From Pararge aegeria (taxonomy: Eukaryota; Arthropoda; Insecta; Lepidoptera; Nymphalidae), in contig NC_053181.1 of NCBI RefSeq assembly GCF_905163445.1, forward strand, positions 20,310,001 through 20,374,000: DNA of 64,000 nucleotides, given 5' to 3'. Shown piece after piece: positions 10,747 through 22,489 of the stretch. Position numbers and translations under genes: made by a program. Position 1 is the first letter of the stretch; every line of letters begins with the position of its first letter. Below the pieces are notes generated by a model that worked only from the letters and a program-made list of their open reading frames with translations, ran no database searches and had not been told where the DNA came from.

Positions 10747-11156
10747 TCTTCTTCTTAATAAGTAAGTTTGTTTGTTACGCTTTCACGCAAAAATTACTTA
10801 ACTGATCCTCATGAAACTTTGTGCACATATTCTTGGAAGTGTTAGAAGTAATAAAGGATACTTTTTATCCGACATTAAGCTCGGTTCCTTTGTGAGAGGG
10901 GATGAGTGTATGACGATTTTACACCATAACTCCGACAAATTATAACCCATTTAAATAATTATTTTTGTACTATAGAGGTAATATGTGTTTAATTTTGTCC
11001 AAATTGTGGTTGGAGATAAAGGACAGAACTCCTCAGCGGACAGCAGCAAACCCCTCATTTAAGGTTTAGCTATACTGAATACTTTATTTTTTTTTAAATT
11101 TAATGCCACATCAAAAAACAAAATCAAACGCAGACGAAGTCGCGCTCAACAGCTAG
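10747..11156 (+). mobile_element. Non-autonomous Helitron-like element
   Basis: The 3' end reads cgcagacgaagtcgcg, a short hairpin with a bulge, then ...cagCTAG followed by T, the classic Helitron terminus. The body ('aagtttgtttgttacgcttt', 'ttttacaccataac') matches the element at 58295-58626. The 5' boundary (TC at 10747, preceded by A) is approximate. It has no coding capacity. Confidence 0.7.
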
Positions 11157-12283
11157 TAAATATATATATATATATTTAATAATATTTTCAAGCACTTTTA
11201 GTGCTTAGTTTCAATTTAAAAAAGCACTAAATCTAACTCTGTGAAAGGTGGCATCGGCCAGAGTCCGAGGGCAATTTATTACGAGTTCGTAAATTCAATT
11301 AATTTACCCAATAAATAAGGGTACTTACATTTTTATGTGATTCTAAGAAGCTCACCGGCTTTTTCAGTGTATCTTTTTAATTGTATCGGTGTTCAATCCC
11401 GTGACTTAAGCCAAGGAATAATTTATCTACCCTTATTAAAATTTGGGAATTTTTCAATAAGGTTTCCTCACGATCTTATTCTTCACAGTTGAAGCAATGA
11501 AAGAAATGATATTTAATTGTTTCAGTTAAAAAGGCACATAACTCCGAGAAGTTAGAGTTGCGTCCAAATCGGTAACCCCGAAACGGAGCTCGTAGTCCAA
11601 ACCACTGTAGACTTTAAATGCTTTCCAACTAAATAATGCTACCAACTAATGAGTACAGCGAACAATAAATAGCAGCATAATTACTGCTCAAAAATGGCCT
11701 CTAACGAAAACGTAGCTTCGGTGGAAGTGTGCCCCGCAAGCGTTAAGTTCGCTAGTCATAATGCTGTCAGATAAACTACCGGCCAATCACGGCAGGTACC
11801 GTGCTGCATGACGTACGATAGAACCAATCATGTATTTTGCGATTCAATTCATGTTGAGTATAATGACATCAATTTGTTAGAAAGTTCGACTTTTATGCTT
11901 TAATCGAATGAGAAATAAAAGTATAACAACCGCAGAGTACTAATGTCAGTATAAAGGGTCGTAAAGAAAACCATCAAAAACACATCAGGGTCTGTCTGAC
12001 CATCTGTCATCATTCCTGTACGTGACAGTATTAAGCTGCCCTAATTCACTTTTATGAGCTCACTTACTGCCTTACCTACACGTGGTCGAACGTAATTGGT
12101 TTAACACCTGGAACAAGCTCTGCCTGGTGCCCAAGTCCGCTATTTCAATTGAGGCCTATAAATGACAGAAGGTACTAATGAAAATTGTGGCACTTCTAGT
12201 TTTTGCACAATTAATAATAAGAAAACAATCTTGCAATGCTGTTTGCAAACAAACTGGTTTGTTGCATATAATGTGGCATATAA
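11157..12283. other. Apparently unique DNA, weak exon/promoter hints
   Basis: A (TA)n run follows the Helitron. From ~11690 to 12170 the sequence is less repetitive and includes two CCAATC motifs (11783, 11824) and a TATAAA at 11950-11955. A 62-codon plus-strand frame at 12178 starts MKIVALLVFAQLIIR, leader-like, but it soon runs into a Helitron fragment. No splice structure could be established. Confidence 0.3.
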
Positions 12284-12475
12284 TCTTGCTAATATATAAT
12301 ATTATAAATGTGAAAGTGTGGATTATTGGTTGTTTGGATGTCTGTTGGGATTTGGATGAAAAATAGAAAATTGTATGCGATTTAAGCCGCAGGAAAAGGA
12401 CATGTACTTTCTTTACCAATCTCTCAAATAGTTCCCGTGGTAGGATTAAAAATTGTTAACGAGCGAAGCTTTAGA
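12284..12475 (+). mobile_element. Helitron-like 5' fragment
   Basis: It begins A|TCTTGCTAATATATAATATT and 'ataaatgtgaaagtgtgg', the 5' end seen in lepidopteran Helitrons. The body 'ggaaaaggacatgtacttt' and 'tagttcccg' recurs at 58627-58870. No CTAG end was found, so it is truncated. Confidence 0.5.
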
Positions 12476-12560
12476 CCCAATTCTGAAGTCCACGCATACG
12501 AAGATCGAACCTGGGACCTCTCACTTCAAACCACAGTGTTCACCGCTGCGCCAGGGAGGT
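12476..12560 (-). mobile_element. tRNA-like SINE head
   Basis: On the minus strand it reads 'cctggcgcagcggtgaac...' (box A) and 'gtcccaggttcgatctt' (box B). It is the head only; no body follows. Confidence 0.55.
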
Positions 12561-13183
12561 CGTCAAAGGGTCGTCTTTATGTGTAAAAGCTATATACAGT
12601 TTGTGTTCTAAAAATTTACAAAGGACATTGCCCGTGGTCAGGCCCAGGATTTGGGGGCGTGTCACATGTATATTTAATCAAAAAAAAATATCTGATTTCT
12701 TTATGTTTATTTGGTTTTTATCAACATTTCTTTTACCCTACCATTAAAAAACTCAATAAATAATTGTTTAGTTGACTAAATTATTTTGCACATCCGCCAA
12801 CCTACAAAATATCCCTAAATGTAACATCCCAAGAGATTCAGAAATTAGGATACATTGACTAAAGGAAAATTGCTTGAATAGTTACATCATAATAATAAGA
12901 TTAAGAACCTCAATTTCAGCAACTTAAACAAAAAGATTATTCTTAAACCTGGGTGAATAAATCAAAATAGTTTGCAGTTTTTTGAAAGATAATTGTTTTT
13001 CTACGTAATAAAATTAAAACCATCGTGTCATAACATAATGTCATTAGGGGCCTAAAGCTCCTAAGAAAATGGGCAATGTCGTGTTGTATGAAAAATGGAA
13101 GACGTAAAAAGTATTCCAAGAACCTTCAATGATTTAGCGAGGCACAATCTGTGTCAGCGCAATAGCGATATCTGTTATATTGT
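12561..13183. other. No gene seen
   Basis: AT-rich DNA without recognised repeats or frames. Confidence 0.4.
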
Positions 13184-13440
13184 GACGGCCGATTGGCGCA
13201 GTGGGCAGCGACTATGCTTTTTGAGCAAAGGCCGTGGGTTCGATTCCTACAACTGGACAATGTTCATGTGATGAGCATGAATGTTTTTCAGTGTCTGGGT
13301 GTTTATCTATATATTTAAGTATTTATGTATATTATTCATATAATTATGCATCAGTCATCTTAGTACCAATAACACAAGCTATGCTTACTTTGGGTCTAGA
13401 TGGCGATGTGTATATTGTCGTAGTATATTTATTTATTATA
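13184..13440 (+). mobile_element. tRNA-derived SINE family S1, copy 1
   Basis: The head is 'gacggccgattggcgcagtg' (box A) and 'gtgggttcgattcctacaac' (box B). The body is 'ttcagtgtctgggtgttta', 'cataacacaagctacgctta'-like sequence and 'gatggcgatgtg', with a 3' end gtcgtagtatatttatttatt. The 89-codon frame here lies inside this SINE and is not a gene. Confidence 0.85.
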
Positions 13441-13837
13441 ATAATTGTGTGTTTTCAGAGCAGCGACGCTCATAATATATATTTTTTTAAGAAAATTGTT
13501 TAGTTATAAACTATCGTTGCACCATGACAAACTAGTTGAACAGAGAAGATTCGATACTAATCTTTCTTTTCTTAATTGTCTATGTATGATATGTTTCTAG
13601 TATATGGGGTTCTTCTCGGAGAAGTTCTGGATAATCCTCTGAAGAGATGGTCATCCTATACTGTTTATTTATTCAGACACTCCTTCAATATAGATGCCAC
13701 CTCACACCCCAATAGGGATCCTGCGACCGCATCACAAATTCCCCGACAATTTGTAACCGTCTACTTACATTGCATTCGTTTATCGGAAGTGGCATGAATC
13801 TGCGGATTAAAAACAAGGCTGATTTTTTTTTAATTCT
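13441..13837. other. No gene seen
   Basis: Plain DNA between a SINE and a MITE-like repeat; the 73-codon frame at 13576 lacks support. Confidence 0.4.
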
Positions 13838-14282
13838 TCTTTTTTGGCGACGCTAGGAAAAAATTATGGGAGTGAAATTATACGATGTAACGAAATGCGC
13901 GCGGACAGAAAAAGATTGAAGGTAGTTTCGAATCCGAGTAAGAGGGGAATATATCGTCCGCCAGCTCACTTTTTACGATGCGCACACCGTCACAAAAAAC
14001 CGACACATAGAAGATAGCTGTAGTCGACATTTTAGTTTTTCAAAAAAAGGTTTGACTTTCAATTGTCAAAGTCTGTGGACTCATTCAGGTAATTTAATTG
14101 ATTCAATTGTACAAAAAAAGCTCAAATTTTAATGATAAAACTCGGTTTTCCGATAATGAGATAACAATAATAAATCTTTCAACGTATTAAATACCTTTTT
14201 CTATTGTTAGAGTCGTTTTTTCTACAAACGCAGAATAAGGCGAAGGATAAAATTTTTGATAAGATTTTTATCCCTCGCCTAT
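13838..14282. repeat. MITE-like repeat, copy B
   Basis: 'cttcttttttggcgacgcta', 'gcgcacaccgtcacaaaaaa', 'ctttcaattgtcaaagtctg', 'aataaggcgaa' match copy A at 1199-1568 in the same order. An extra ~70 bp near 13905-13975 is absent from copy A. Confidence 0.6.
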
Positions 14283-14530
14283 AATATAATATATATTAAT
14301 GATAGCAATAATTACTATAAGAGTAAATATAACAGATACAATCTGTTATTGCTGCCTACGCAAAAATATCTCAACAACAGACCTGAAACCTTCTGTTGTC
14401 GGTTGAGAGTCCTACGTCAAACCTGTTGATGATATACTTCCGCATAAAATCTAGTTGCTCCAAATTGTATCTGCTGCATTTCACCAGTACATGCTGGACA
14501 TAATCGATCGTAACACACTGAAATCTTATT

Positions 14531-14781
14531 ATTAAATAAATATACTTGGACAATACACACATCGCCATCTAGCTCCAAAGTAAACGTAGCTGGTGTTATA
14601 AGTAACTATTAATATGACTGACGAATATTTTTATGAATAATATACATGAATACTTATACATATAAACACCAACAGAAAAACATTCATGTTCATCACACAA
14701 ACATTTTCCAGACGTGGGAATCGAACCCACGGCATTGGACTCGGAAAGCAGGGTCGTTGCTCACTGCGCTAATCGGTCGTC
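14531..14781 (-). mobile_element. SINE S1, copy 2
   Basis: Reverse-strand copy from 'aataaatatac' to 'gcgctaatcggtcgtc', with the box B complement 'gtgggaatcgaacccac' at ~14717. Confidence 0.8.
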
Positions 14782-14954
14782 AAACAGTTGTTCAATTCAG
14801 TTGTGTAATTTTGAGTTTATATATTACACAAATATACAAAGAATTAAATATTTCTTTTCTCCGTATTTTTCAATATCAGTACTAAAGATATGCCAATTAA
14901 ACTTTTGTGTAAACAAATCTAAACTTTTTTTTAATTAAAAAGTTATATTACTCT

Positions 14955-15118
14955 ACTAGTTTTTGCCCGTAATATTGTCCGCGTTTGTTACGGTTTCCAA
15001 CAAATCCCGTGAAAAACGTTTGTTTTTCTGGGACCAACTCTATGGCAAAGATCAAGACGATTGGTTGCTTAGTTATGGCGTAACGTAAGGACGAACAAAC
15101 AAACACATTTCTATTATC
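14955..15118 (-). mobile_element. Helitron-like 3' fragment
   Basis: It begins 'actagtttttgcccg...gtccgcg', the complement of the CTAGT terminus with its GC-rich subterminal hairpin, followed by 'ctctatggcaaagatcaag' and 'gacgaacaaacaaacaca'. Related pieces lie at 22242, 29427 and 45700. Confidence 0.5.
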
Positions 15119-15384
15119 TTGTATCGGGAGTTTTTATGCACTTATTTTAACCTTTTATGTTAAGAGAGTCATGTATAATAGAATCAGAACCATAGATATT
15201 CCGCCATTTCCAGTTTACCTATATCCTGGACAACTTATTCATATGCAATGGATTCGGCGAATGAGACACAAAAACCGACTGGTATACACTTTACTATACT
15301 ATACCTGAACAGGTAAGCTATCGGGGAATTGGATGGAGCAGTTCTCAGGGTGGATACCATATCCTTGGTTCTTGTACGGCTTTG

Positions 15385-15450
15385 ACGATCTCCTTGGCGC
15401 AGCGGTAAATGCAATGTTTTTAAATGAGATTTCCGGGTTCGAAATTCAAA
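15385..15450 (+). repeat. tRNA-like SINE head, truncated
   Basis: 'ctccttggcgcagcggtaaa' (box A) and 'ttccgggttcgaaattc' (box B) occur at tRNA-like spacing. No SINE body follows. Confidence 0.5.
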
Positions 15451-16084
15451 ATTCATTTGAGCGTTGAGCGGGCTCAACGCGCTTTACTTAAAGTTGTTAT
15501 GTGCTATCCATTTACTTTTCCCACGACTCGCTTATATGAAAAATGTGATGTGCCACTAAGGAAATTGTATATTTTTCAAACATTGCGAAGATACCATAGC
15601 AATATCCCTTTCTACCCAACTGTACAAAGAGAATTGATAGATGCCCAATTCCTATTATAAAAAGTAGTATTGCAAGTAAACACTATAATTTCCTTGCACC
15701 CTGCCTATACAACCTTTTAAAAAAAGGTACCTTAAAAGACATGACCAATAGAAAAATTAAGACACATTAAATCTTGGCTAAAAGATTACGATTATGAGGG
15801 TACAGAGAAAATATTTCATAAGAATATCTAATTTAAATAAAACAAATTAAGCATTAAAATTGAAAACAAAAAAACAATACACACAAACACACACGCACAC
15901 ACACGCAGACACCCACAAACAAATCAAATGTACCTACCTAAGCGCCCGCCACAAAAATTTATATAATTCTCTTTTTTTTTCATTTATTTATTTCTTTTTT
16001 TCCTTTATATAAGTTTCCCTGTAAAATTTGTAATAAGACCATAGATATAGGGAAGACACTGTCTCCTGTAACACAGTTTTAACA
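15451..16084. other. No gene seen; contains (AC)n microsatellite
   Basis: A CA-rich microsatellite interrupted by G lies at ~15879-15921 and a T-rich run at ~15970-16010. Confidence 0.5.
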
Positions 16085-16320
16085 ACCGCAAAACAGGGTT
16101 TATTTTTATTTATTTCAAGTAGACCCAGTTTATAAACACTTTAGAAAGATTTCTTAATTAACGGGTACATGGACCCGTTGAACTATATTTAAGAAATTTT
16201 ACCTTGAGAACCGTCAAGTCAGTCGATTTATAGTTGCTCTACCACCAGTTCGAAAGGAAGATTCTATTAAGAAGAGCCGGCAAAAACTCAGTAGATTTCT
16301 GGTTTTCAACATAATTTTAC
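16085..16320 (-). repeat. LINE 3'-terminal fragment (CR1/Jockey-like tail)
   Basis: 'tttatttcaagtagaccc', 'aagtgttt' complements, 'accgtcaagtcagt', 'tctaccaccagttcg', 'aagagccggcaaaaactcag': the complement of a common lepidopteran LINE 3' UTR. Other pieces lie at 17862, 19700 and 28520, and inside both LTRs of the 22.6-27.1 kb element. Confidence 0.6.
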
Positions 16321-16499
16321 TGTTTACAAACTTTATAATTTTTCCATCTTGTAAGAGATAAGATCAGAACTGCTTCTTCCATGTAGCCTAGTTAAGAAAT
16401 TCATGAATCAAACCACGGTTAAACTTATTTAACTGCTTAAACTGATGCATCGGTAGGTCCAAATTCCTAGGCGATTTGGCAATTAATAATTTCTACCGT

Positions 16500-16560
16500 T
16501 CTTTGGACTGGTCTGGTGGGCGGTTTCGGCCTTGGCTAGTTACCACCCTGTGTATATTTG
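16500..16560 (+). repeat. SINE (GGTCTGGTGGG family), 5' body stub
   Basis: 'tggactggtctggtgggcgg' and 'ggctagttaccaccctg' only. Confidence 0.6.
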
Positions 16561-16649
16561 TATTGACTCAACCGCACGTTAATAGTGGCTAGCTAAGTAT
16601 TTCAATTTAATTTGCTAACAGTATTGTGGGTACATTAGTGACCGCAATA

Positions 16650-16920
16650 TTAAATAAATAAAATAAATATACTACGACAATACACACATAGCCTAGCCTA
16701 ACCTAGCCCCAAAGTAAGCGTAGCTTGTGTTATGGGTACTAAGATAGCTGTTGAATATTTTTATGAATATAATACATAAATACTTATAATATACATATAA
16801 ACACCCAGACACTGAAAAACATTCATGCTCATAACACAAACATTTTCCAGTTGTGGGAATCGAACCCACGGCCTTGGACTCAGAAAGCAGGGTCGCTGCA
16901 AACTGCGCCAATCGGCCGTC
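16650..16920 (-). mobile_element. SINE S1, copy 3
   Basis: Full-length reverse copy from the (AAATA)n tail to 'cgccaatcggccgtc'. AATATTA lies at both ends, a plausible target duplication. Confidence 0.85.
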
Positions 16921-17635
16921 TAATATTAACTCGAGTTAGAACCTCTTTATTGCCACGACACGTACTTTTAATAAATATTAAATTTTAACTACCTTAGTCT
17001 GTTTGTGTTGTTCTGGTGAATAAATAAATAAATATAAACTACGACAATACGAGTACACACATCACCGTCTCTCATCCTGATTATAAAATGAAAGCACTAC
17101 AGAAACATCCGATTCCTGACAACACCAGACTTGGGACCAAGTGATCCGTAATTCAACATGATTACCAATATACCAACGAAATAATGCAGCTGCTTAATGA
17201 AGTATCCTCAATCCGGGATAAAGAATTTTCACATTTGTACCGTATCAAAGAATTATATCGCAAAGCTTTCAGGTGAAACTCGCCGAAGGAAATCCGCTTT
17301 TTTAAATTTCAGTTCACAAAAGGGCATTATTCGAATGTATGTTACCGGACGATCCGACGATTCGATCTGTCGTTTTAGGCTGATCGAAACAACTCATCCA
17401 TAGTGTATATCAAAATCTTTTGTATACACTAGTATACTGCAAATGAAGTTTATAGATTATTTTTTTTTTATTTTTTACACTACGTTACATTGTACGTCAA
17501 ACATAAAAAAATCCAAAGTTCTTTAAATGGCAAATTATGATGGATGGCTTTACTAGCTTTATTATTTCATAAAATCATAAAGAATCATTTTTTGGTTCCA
17601 TTCTGTTAAAGTGTTTGTTACAAGCTATAAAGCTT
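16921..17635. other. No gene seen
   Basis: A short S1 tail relic ('aataaataaatataaactac...cacatcaccgtct') lies at ~17020-17070; the rest is unclassified. Confidence 0.4.
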
Positions 17636-17690
17636 TGTCTAGTCGGAGGCTTTGGCGGTGGCTAGTTACCACAAAGACGTGCCTAATTCG
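17636..17690 (+). repeat. SINE (GGTCTGGTGGG family) stub
   Basis: 'ctagtcggaggctttggcgg' and 'ggctagttaccac' only. Confidence 0.5.
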
Positions 17691-17861
17691 TACGTGACGT
17701 AATTGATACACGGCAGAAGTGAAACTTCTGAAAAGTAGCTTAGTTTCCATGGCAACTAAACAAAATGTGTAAAGTATTCTAACATAATATATTATTATTT
17801 AGTTTCAAAGATAAGTATAACACAATGTGTGATGTATTCTATTTCATTCTCTCAAAATTCT

Positions 17862-18035
17862 AAATTCATTTATTTCAAGTAGGCCTAATTTTAAGCACTT
17901 TTGAAACGTCAAGTCAGTTTATTTGTAGTGACTCTACCACCGGTTTGGAAGGCAGAATCCACTGAGAAGAGCCAGCAAGAAACTCAGCGAATTGCTCTTT
18001 TCCAAAATCTCTCGCCGATTTGTTCCTATATTTAT
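17862..18035 (-). repeat. LINE 3'-terminal fragment
   Basis: 'tttatttcaagtaggcctaa', 'acttttgaaacgtcaagtc', 'gactctaccaccggtttgg', 'agccagcaagaaactcagc', the same tail as at 16085. Confidence 0.6.
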
Positions 18036-18520
18036 GTGTTTGTTTCATTATGGATTTTTGAGTTAGTTTCATTATCGTGATGCATTTTCGTATCATCTCG
18101 AAAAACCTGTTAATGGGAAGGTGTCCTCAGAAGAATAAGAGTTATGTGGTGGCATGTCATGTTGAAAAGAAGTAAATGATCGACCACAACGACCACTTGT
18201 TTTTTGACGGGCGATTGTTTTAAAGCGATATATCGTCTAGACTTGCTTGCGATTTTTGGTTGAGATTCGAAGCGATGACGTATCGCGCCTTGTATAGGGG
18301 CTTGAAGCTGCCTAAGCGATCCGTTGCACTGGTCTTTGAATATTCTTTAAAGAGCATGCTACTTATCCCGGAAGCAGAGGATGATCGTAACTTTTTTATG
18401 AATTTATTCGACTGTTTAAAAACGGATTTAGCATTTTTCAAATTGAGAGAGCGGTTTTAAACAAGAAATGAGGGATTTAAATCTTGTGTAGGAAAATGTT
18501 TGATTACTTACAGTAAGTCA
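18036..18520. other. Unrecognised stretch with overlapping short frames
   Basis: Opposite-strand frames of 66-73 codons (18220-18460) overlap fully; neither shows a motif. Confidence 0.3.
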
Positions 18521-18706
18521 ACATATTAACCCATCAACGGTCAACTACAGGCCACGGGTCTCCTTTACAATGAAAAGGGTGTAGGACGTAAACCACCACT
18601 CTGGCACAGCGTGGATTGGTGGGTTTCACAACATAACATTATAGAGAATTCTCAGGCATTCAGGTTCCTCAAGATGTTTTCCTTCACCATTGGGAAGAAT
18701 TCGTAT
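18521..18706 (-). mobile_element. SINE with (ATGATG)n-type end, decayed
   Basis: Minus copy: 'aacccatcaacgg', 'cacgggtctcctttacaatg', 'ggcacagcgtgga', 'gagaattctcaggcattcag', 'atgttttccttcacc'. Confidence 0.6.
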
Positions 18707-19699
18707 TGGGTTGCTGTTAGCAGCTCTAAAGCACAAATAAGCAGTTATACAGTTTGCGTACAAAGGTTGTATATGTCTGTGTGAACGGGAGTACAGCTTG
18801 AAAGTAAATTGAACAATGGTAGCGGTACGCTAAGAGCTTCTCTGAGGAGAGGTTGGGGGTATTGTATGACGGTACGAGTAAGTTGCTGTAGGTGGCGGAA
18901 CACACTAGCGCGTTTTACGGTTTACGGTAGCGTGGCTACGTTTTAAAGTATGTGCGGGCGCTATGGTGATACGCTCGACCGTAACAATAGGAAAATATTC
19001 CTCCGAGTGGGTCATCGTGCTCGCGGTGCATTCATATTTGGAAGTTGTATATATTGTTAACATTAGCGCGATGCAAGATTGTTGTGGCGCCATCTAGTAT
19101 GTTATTGTAGAGACCGCCACAGTATTTCACGCGGTGACTGGAAGTCGTAACAGTGACGCAGTGTTGCTGAGGTGTACAATACTGCGAGAATCGACCGTCG
19201 CTGCTGACAAAATTCAAAAAATTTAAAATTTATTTATTTCAAGTAGACCTGATACATATATAATAGAACAAAAAAAAAAAAAAAAAATCATTTTATTTCA
19301 GGTCGGGGACCCATATACAAAATTTAACACAAAACAAATATAAGACAGATTTTAAAAATAAATAAATTAAGAAAAAAAAAACAACTAAAACTAAACAACA
19401 ACAATTTAACAATCATTGTTAAATTGTAAAACGATGTTAGAGCAGAGCAACTGACGAATATTCACTTCATAACGTAGATATGTCTAGCGATAGTGGGATT
19501 TTGTTACAATTGTACCATACTACCCTCATATTTTTGAATACTTTTAACGGATAGCTGCATATGAATGAATTATTTTAGCATATCGAATTACGTCTTTTCT
19601 TTTGTGAAGCACGCTCTGACTTGCAATGTCAGCAAACCTTATCATGTAATAGCTTTAAGTTTTCAGGTAAGTGAGTATTGTTCTTATGAAAACGGTAAA
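18707..19699. other. GC-richer island then AT-rich DNA
   Basis: From ~18800 to 19210 base composition is less AT-rich and CpG dinucleotides are frequent (e.g. 'tcgcggtgc', 'gcgcgatgc'). No intact frame over 65 codons is supported. It could be an old LTR or a host exon/promoter; nothing decides. Simple A/T runs follow at 19265-19290. Confidence 0.3.
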
Positions 19700-19858
19700 T
19701 TTCTTAAACCGCAACTGCTCAGTTTCTTGCCTGCTTCTTCTCGGTAGAATCTGCCTTCCAAACCGGTGGTAGAGTCACTACAAGCGGACATAGGTACTTG
19801 ACGTTTCAAAAGTGCTTATATTAGGCCTACTTTAAACAAATTAATATTGAACTTTTTT
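19700..19858 (+). repeat. LINE 3'-terminal fragment
   Basis: 'tgcctgcttcttctcggtag', 'ccttccaaaccggtggtag', 'gacgtttcaaaagtgct', 'ttaggcctac' in the sense orientation. Confidence 0.6.
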
Positions 19859-20012
19859 TTGAATTCCAAATACTACAAACTTAACTAAATATGGCCACAA
19901 GTATAAATTAATTGAATAAATTTGTAGTAATAAATTTATAGTAATATGAAACTTATATCTAATTATATTTTTTTCTATAAATGCGCATATATATAATTAA
20001 GATACGCAGGGA

Positions 20013-20171
20013 AAAGGGCGCAGTGGCGTGCACTTCATACATGCACAAACGCACTGCATACCCAAATTATTTTATAAAACTCGTATTGGAGGGGAAATTT
20101 TCCATTTTGTGCCATGTTCCTGCTTTATGCATACCCTGGTCGAAGACCCTGTGCACGCCACTGAAAGGGTG
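20013..20171. mobile_element. hAT-like MITE, 143 bp, with 8-bp target duplication
   Basis: The element (20021-20163) starts CAGTGGCGTGCAC and ends GTGCACGCCACTG, a 13-bp inverted repeat. The flanks are aaagggcg and aaagggtg, an 8-bp duplication with one mismatch. It is exactly 143 bp, as is the copy at 58128-58270. CAG-type termini and 8-bp duplications are hAT traits. It has no coding capacity. Confidence 0.85.
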
Positions 20172-21681
20172 ATATATATATACGAACAACAACAATATAT
20201 ATCATATTGAAAATTAAATCGTTATTTTTACGCTATTTAATGTAGATAGTGCGGCATAGACTCTTTAATGCGGCATAATTATAAAAGAACAAGGCACTTT
20301 GTAGGCATGCACTGACCTCCTTGTTATGTAATATAACCAAAAAAAACGTTCAGTGTGTATCGGCACTAAGAGAAAATAGTGCAAAGTCGATCGTGCTTGA
20401 AAGTATTCCAAAGACGGAGGCTGGAGTCGATCGATCGTGTAAGATTGGCACGGTTTGGAACCATTTCCAGTAACACTGGATTTAAGTTCGAATGTATTTT
20501 AGCATAAAAAGTAACACAGTTCGATTCCTGGGTTGTATTCATTATCATCATATCAAATTCAAATATCCTTAATACGTGTAGGCCTATCATTGGCATCATA
20601 TCATATGTACACTTTTTGTATATAATCAACGCATCAAAAGTGGCATCTATGTGCCTATTTATTTATTTATTTAATTTATTTATCTATTGATTTAAGGGAA
20701 AATCAACAGGTTACAACAACAACTCTTAAAAACTAAAAAAAAAATGAAAAACATATAAATGTAAAATTGTAGACCCACTTAAAGACTGCCACAACTTGCA
20801 AATAAAAACTATGTTGTCAGTTATAAGGAGAAAAAACGATTAAGAGAGACATGAGAGTACTTATAAGCTGTAAGATCCATCAGGCTGTGACATAAGCTTG
20901 ACGAATCTAGCACCGCGAACAAAAACATACATTAAGAATAAATTTAAAAAACAAATACCTAAATTATATATAAAATAATATTAAAAATGTTGACAATATA
21001 TACTATAGAACAAAACTAGCTAAACTAACACAAAAAAGAGAAAAGGAAAAAAAAATATAAAATTATAACTAAGTTTAAACAGTACCACAGTATTGCGATA
21101 GGAAGTGGTCCTTTAGTTTTTTTTTAAATATAGGAAGACTATTATGTCTATGTCAAATACTTTATTAATGCTGTTATACAAAGTTAACAACCTATTAATA
21201 GGCCTATTTGTATAAAGAAATATTTTACTTTGACTTTGACTTTAGGCACTTATGAAGCGTTTATACATATTATTTTTATTACATATTATAGAAGTAATTG
21301 CGATAACTTTGTTCGCCAATTTGAACCAATCGTTCGGGTTCCAAACGCGCCCTGTCTAAGAACAGCCCACAACCAACTTAGCTGGGGTTTTTTTTTCGTT
21401 TTCACGGTTACATTGTGGAATTCCGTGATATACAATAAAAATAAAGCTTAATATGCTATACTTCGGTTTCGGAGCGAAACGTGCGTAGAGAGTACATTGC
21501 CGAAGATCTGTTTGGTGTAGAGTATGAAGATTGAAGAAATTATACACCGTAAAGACTCTACTTACTGATTTTCGTGGACTATGGCAAATTAAGCTTGTTT
21601 TTATTGTATGTCATGGAACTCTGTAAAGTAACGCCTGCTTCTATCCAGTAAAAATCGTGTGTATTATGTGTTTGTGTAGTC
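20172..21681. other. AT-rich region with repeat debris
   Basis: Relics of the GTGAGATGGTGATAAC-family 3' end lie at ~20526-20660 (minus) and ~21178-21262 (plus, ending in 'actttgactttgacttt'). A (TTTA)n run sits at ~20655-20690. No gene was found. Confidence 0.4.
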
Positions 21682-21806
21682 ATAATGTGAAGTCCACCAA
21701 TACACCCTGGGCCAGCGTGGTGGACTACGGCCGAAACCCTTCTCATCGTGGGAGGAGACCCGTGCCCTGTATTGAGCCGTAGTGGGTTGGATGATGATGA
21801 TGAGAA
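21682..21806 (+). mobile_element. SINE with (ATGATG)n tail, 3' half
   Basis: 'gtgaagtccaccaatacacc', 'gggccagcgtggtggactac', 'gtgggaggagacccgtg', then 'ggatgatgatgatgag'. Confidence 0.75.
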
Positions 21807-22241
21807 ATTAGTAAGTAAGGAAATGATTATATTTTATAAATCAAGAATGTAATCTTCTAAATAAAAATCTAAGAAGATAATCCAACCCAAGGCCTGTAAA
21901 GGCCACAGCGCTCACAAGTGCTCCAGAACAGTTATCATTATTTTATTTCAAGATCCAGTTTCTATGGAAATGTTAGACCACAGTTGACACACTAACAAGA
22001 CACGTCATTATAATACTCTCGCTTTGTATAATTCCACGTAAAACACTTTTGCCTTTTCACGTTCAAAACTATTCCTAAACATGTGTGCATGCAGGGATGG
22101 AAATATTTTATGAAAAAAAATACTTTATGACGCTGTACAAAGGAACAGAATATAAAAACCCAGGCTTTCTTTAACCTTTTGAACATCTTCATGTTAAACA
22201 GTCCTCTGCTGGACCAAAGGCCACCCCATATTATAGTACTA
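21807..22241. other. No gene seen
   Basis: Unclassified DNA; a 92-codon minus frame (21992-22270) runs into Helitron debris and is not supported. Confidence 0.4.
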
Positions 22242-22300
22242 GCTGACGCGCGCAACTTCGTCTGCATCAAATCGGTTATTATCGGATTTAATATCTAAAA
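22242..22300 (-). repeat. Helitron-like 3' end fragment
   Basis: 'actagctgacgcgcgcaact' and 'tcgtctgc' are the complement of the 'gcagacgaagt...CTAGT' end seen at 11.1 and 58.6 kb. Confidence 0.5.
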
Positions 22301-22489
22301 AAAACCAAAAACCTAATTGCAGCGCCACCTACCGGGTCCGATTTTATTTCCAAACAACATATTACGCGGCCGAGTGCATTTTTCTTACTTTTAGCATTTC
22401 TATACCCTTCGTAACTTCTTAACGATAGGTCTTGGGTGTGAATTATTACTCTAACCAAGTTGCTCTTCTAATAATTTGAAATGACAATG

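Noticed and set aside
13184..13270. tRNA gene suggested by box A and box B
   Set aside because: The same boxes occur in eleven dispersed copies with a common non-tRNA body; these are SINE heads without acceptor pairing.
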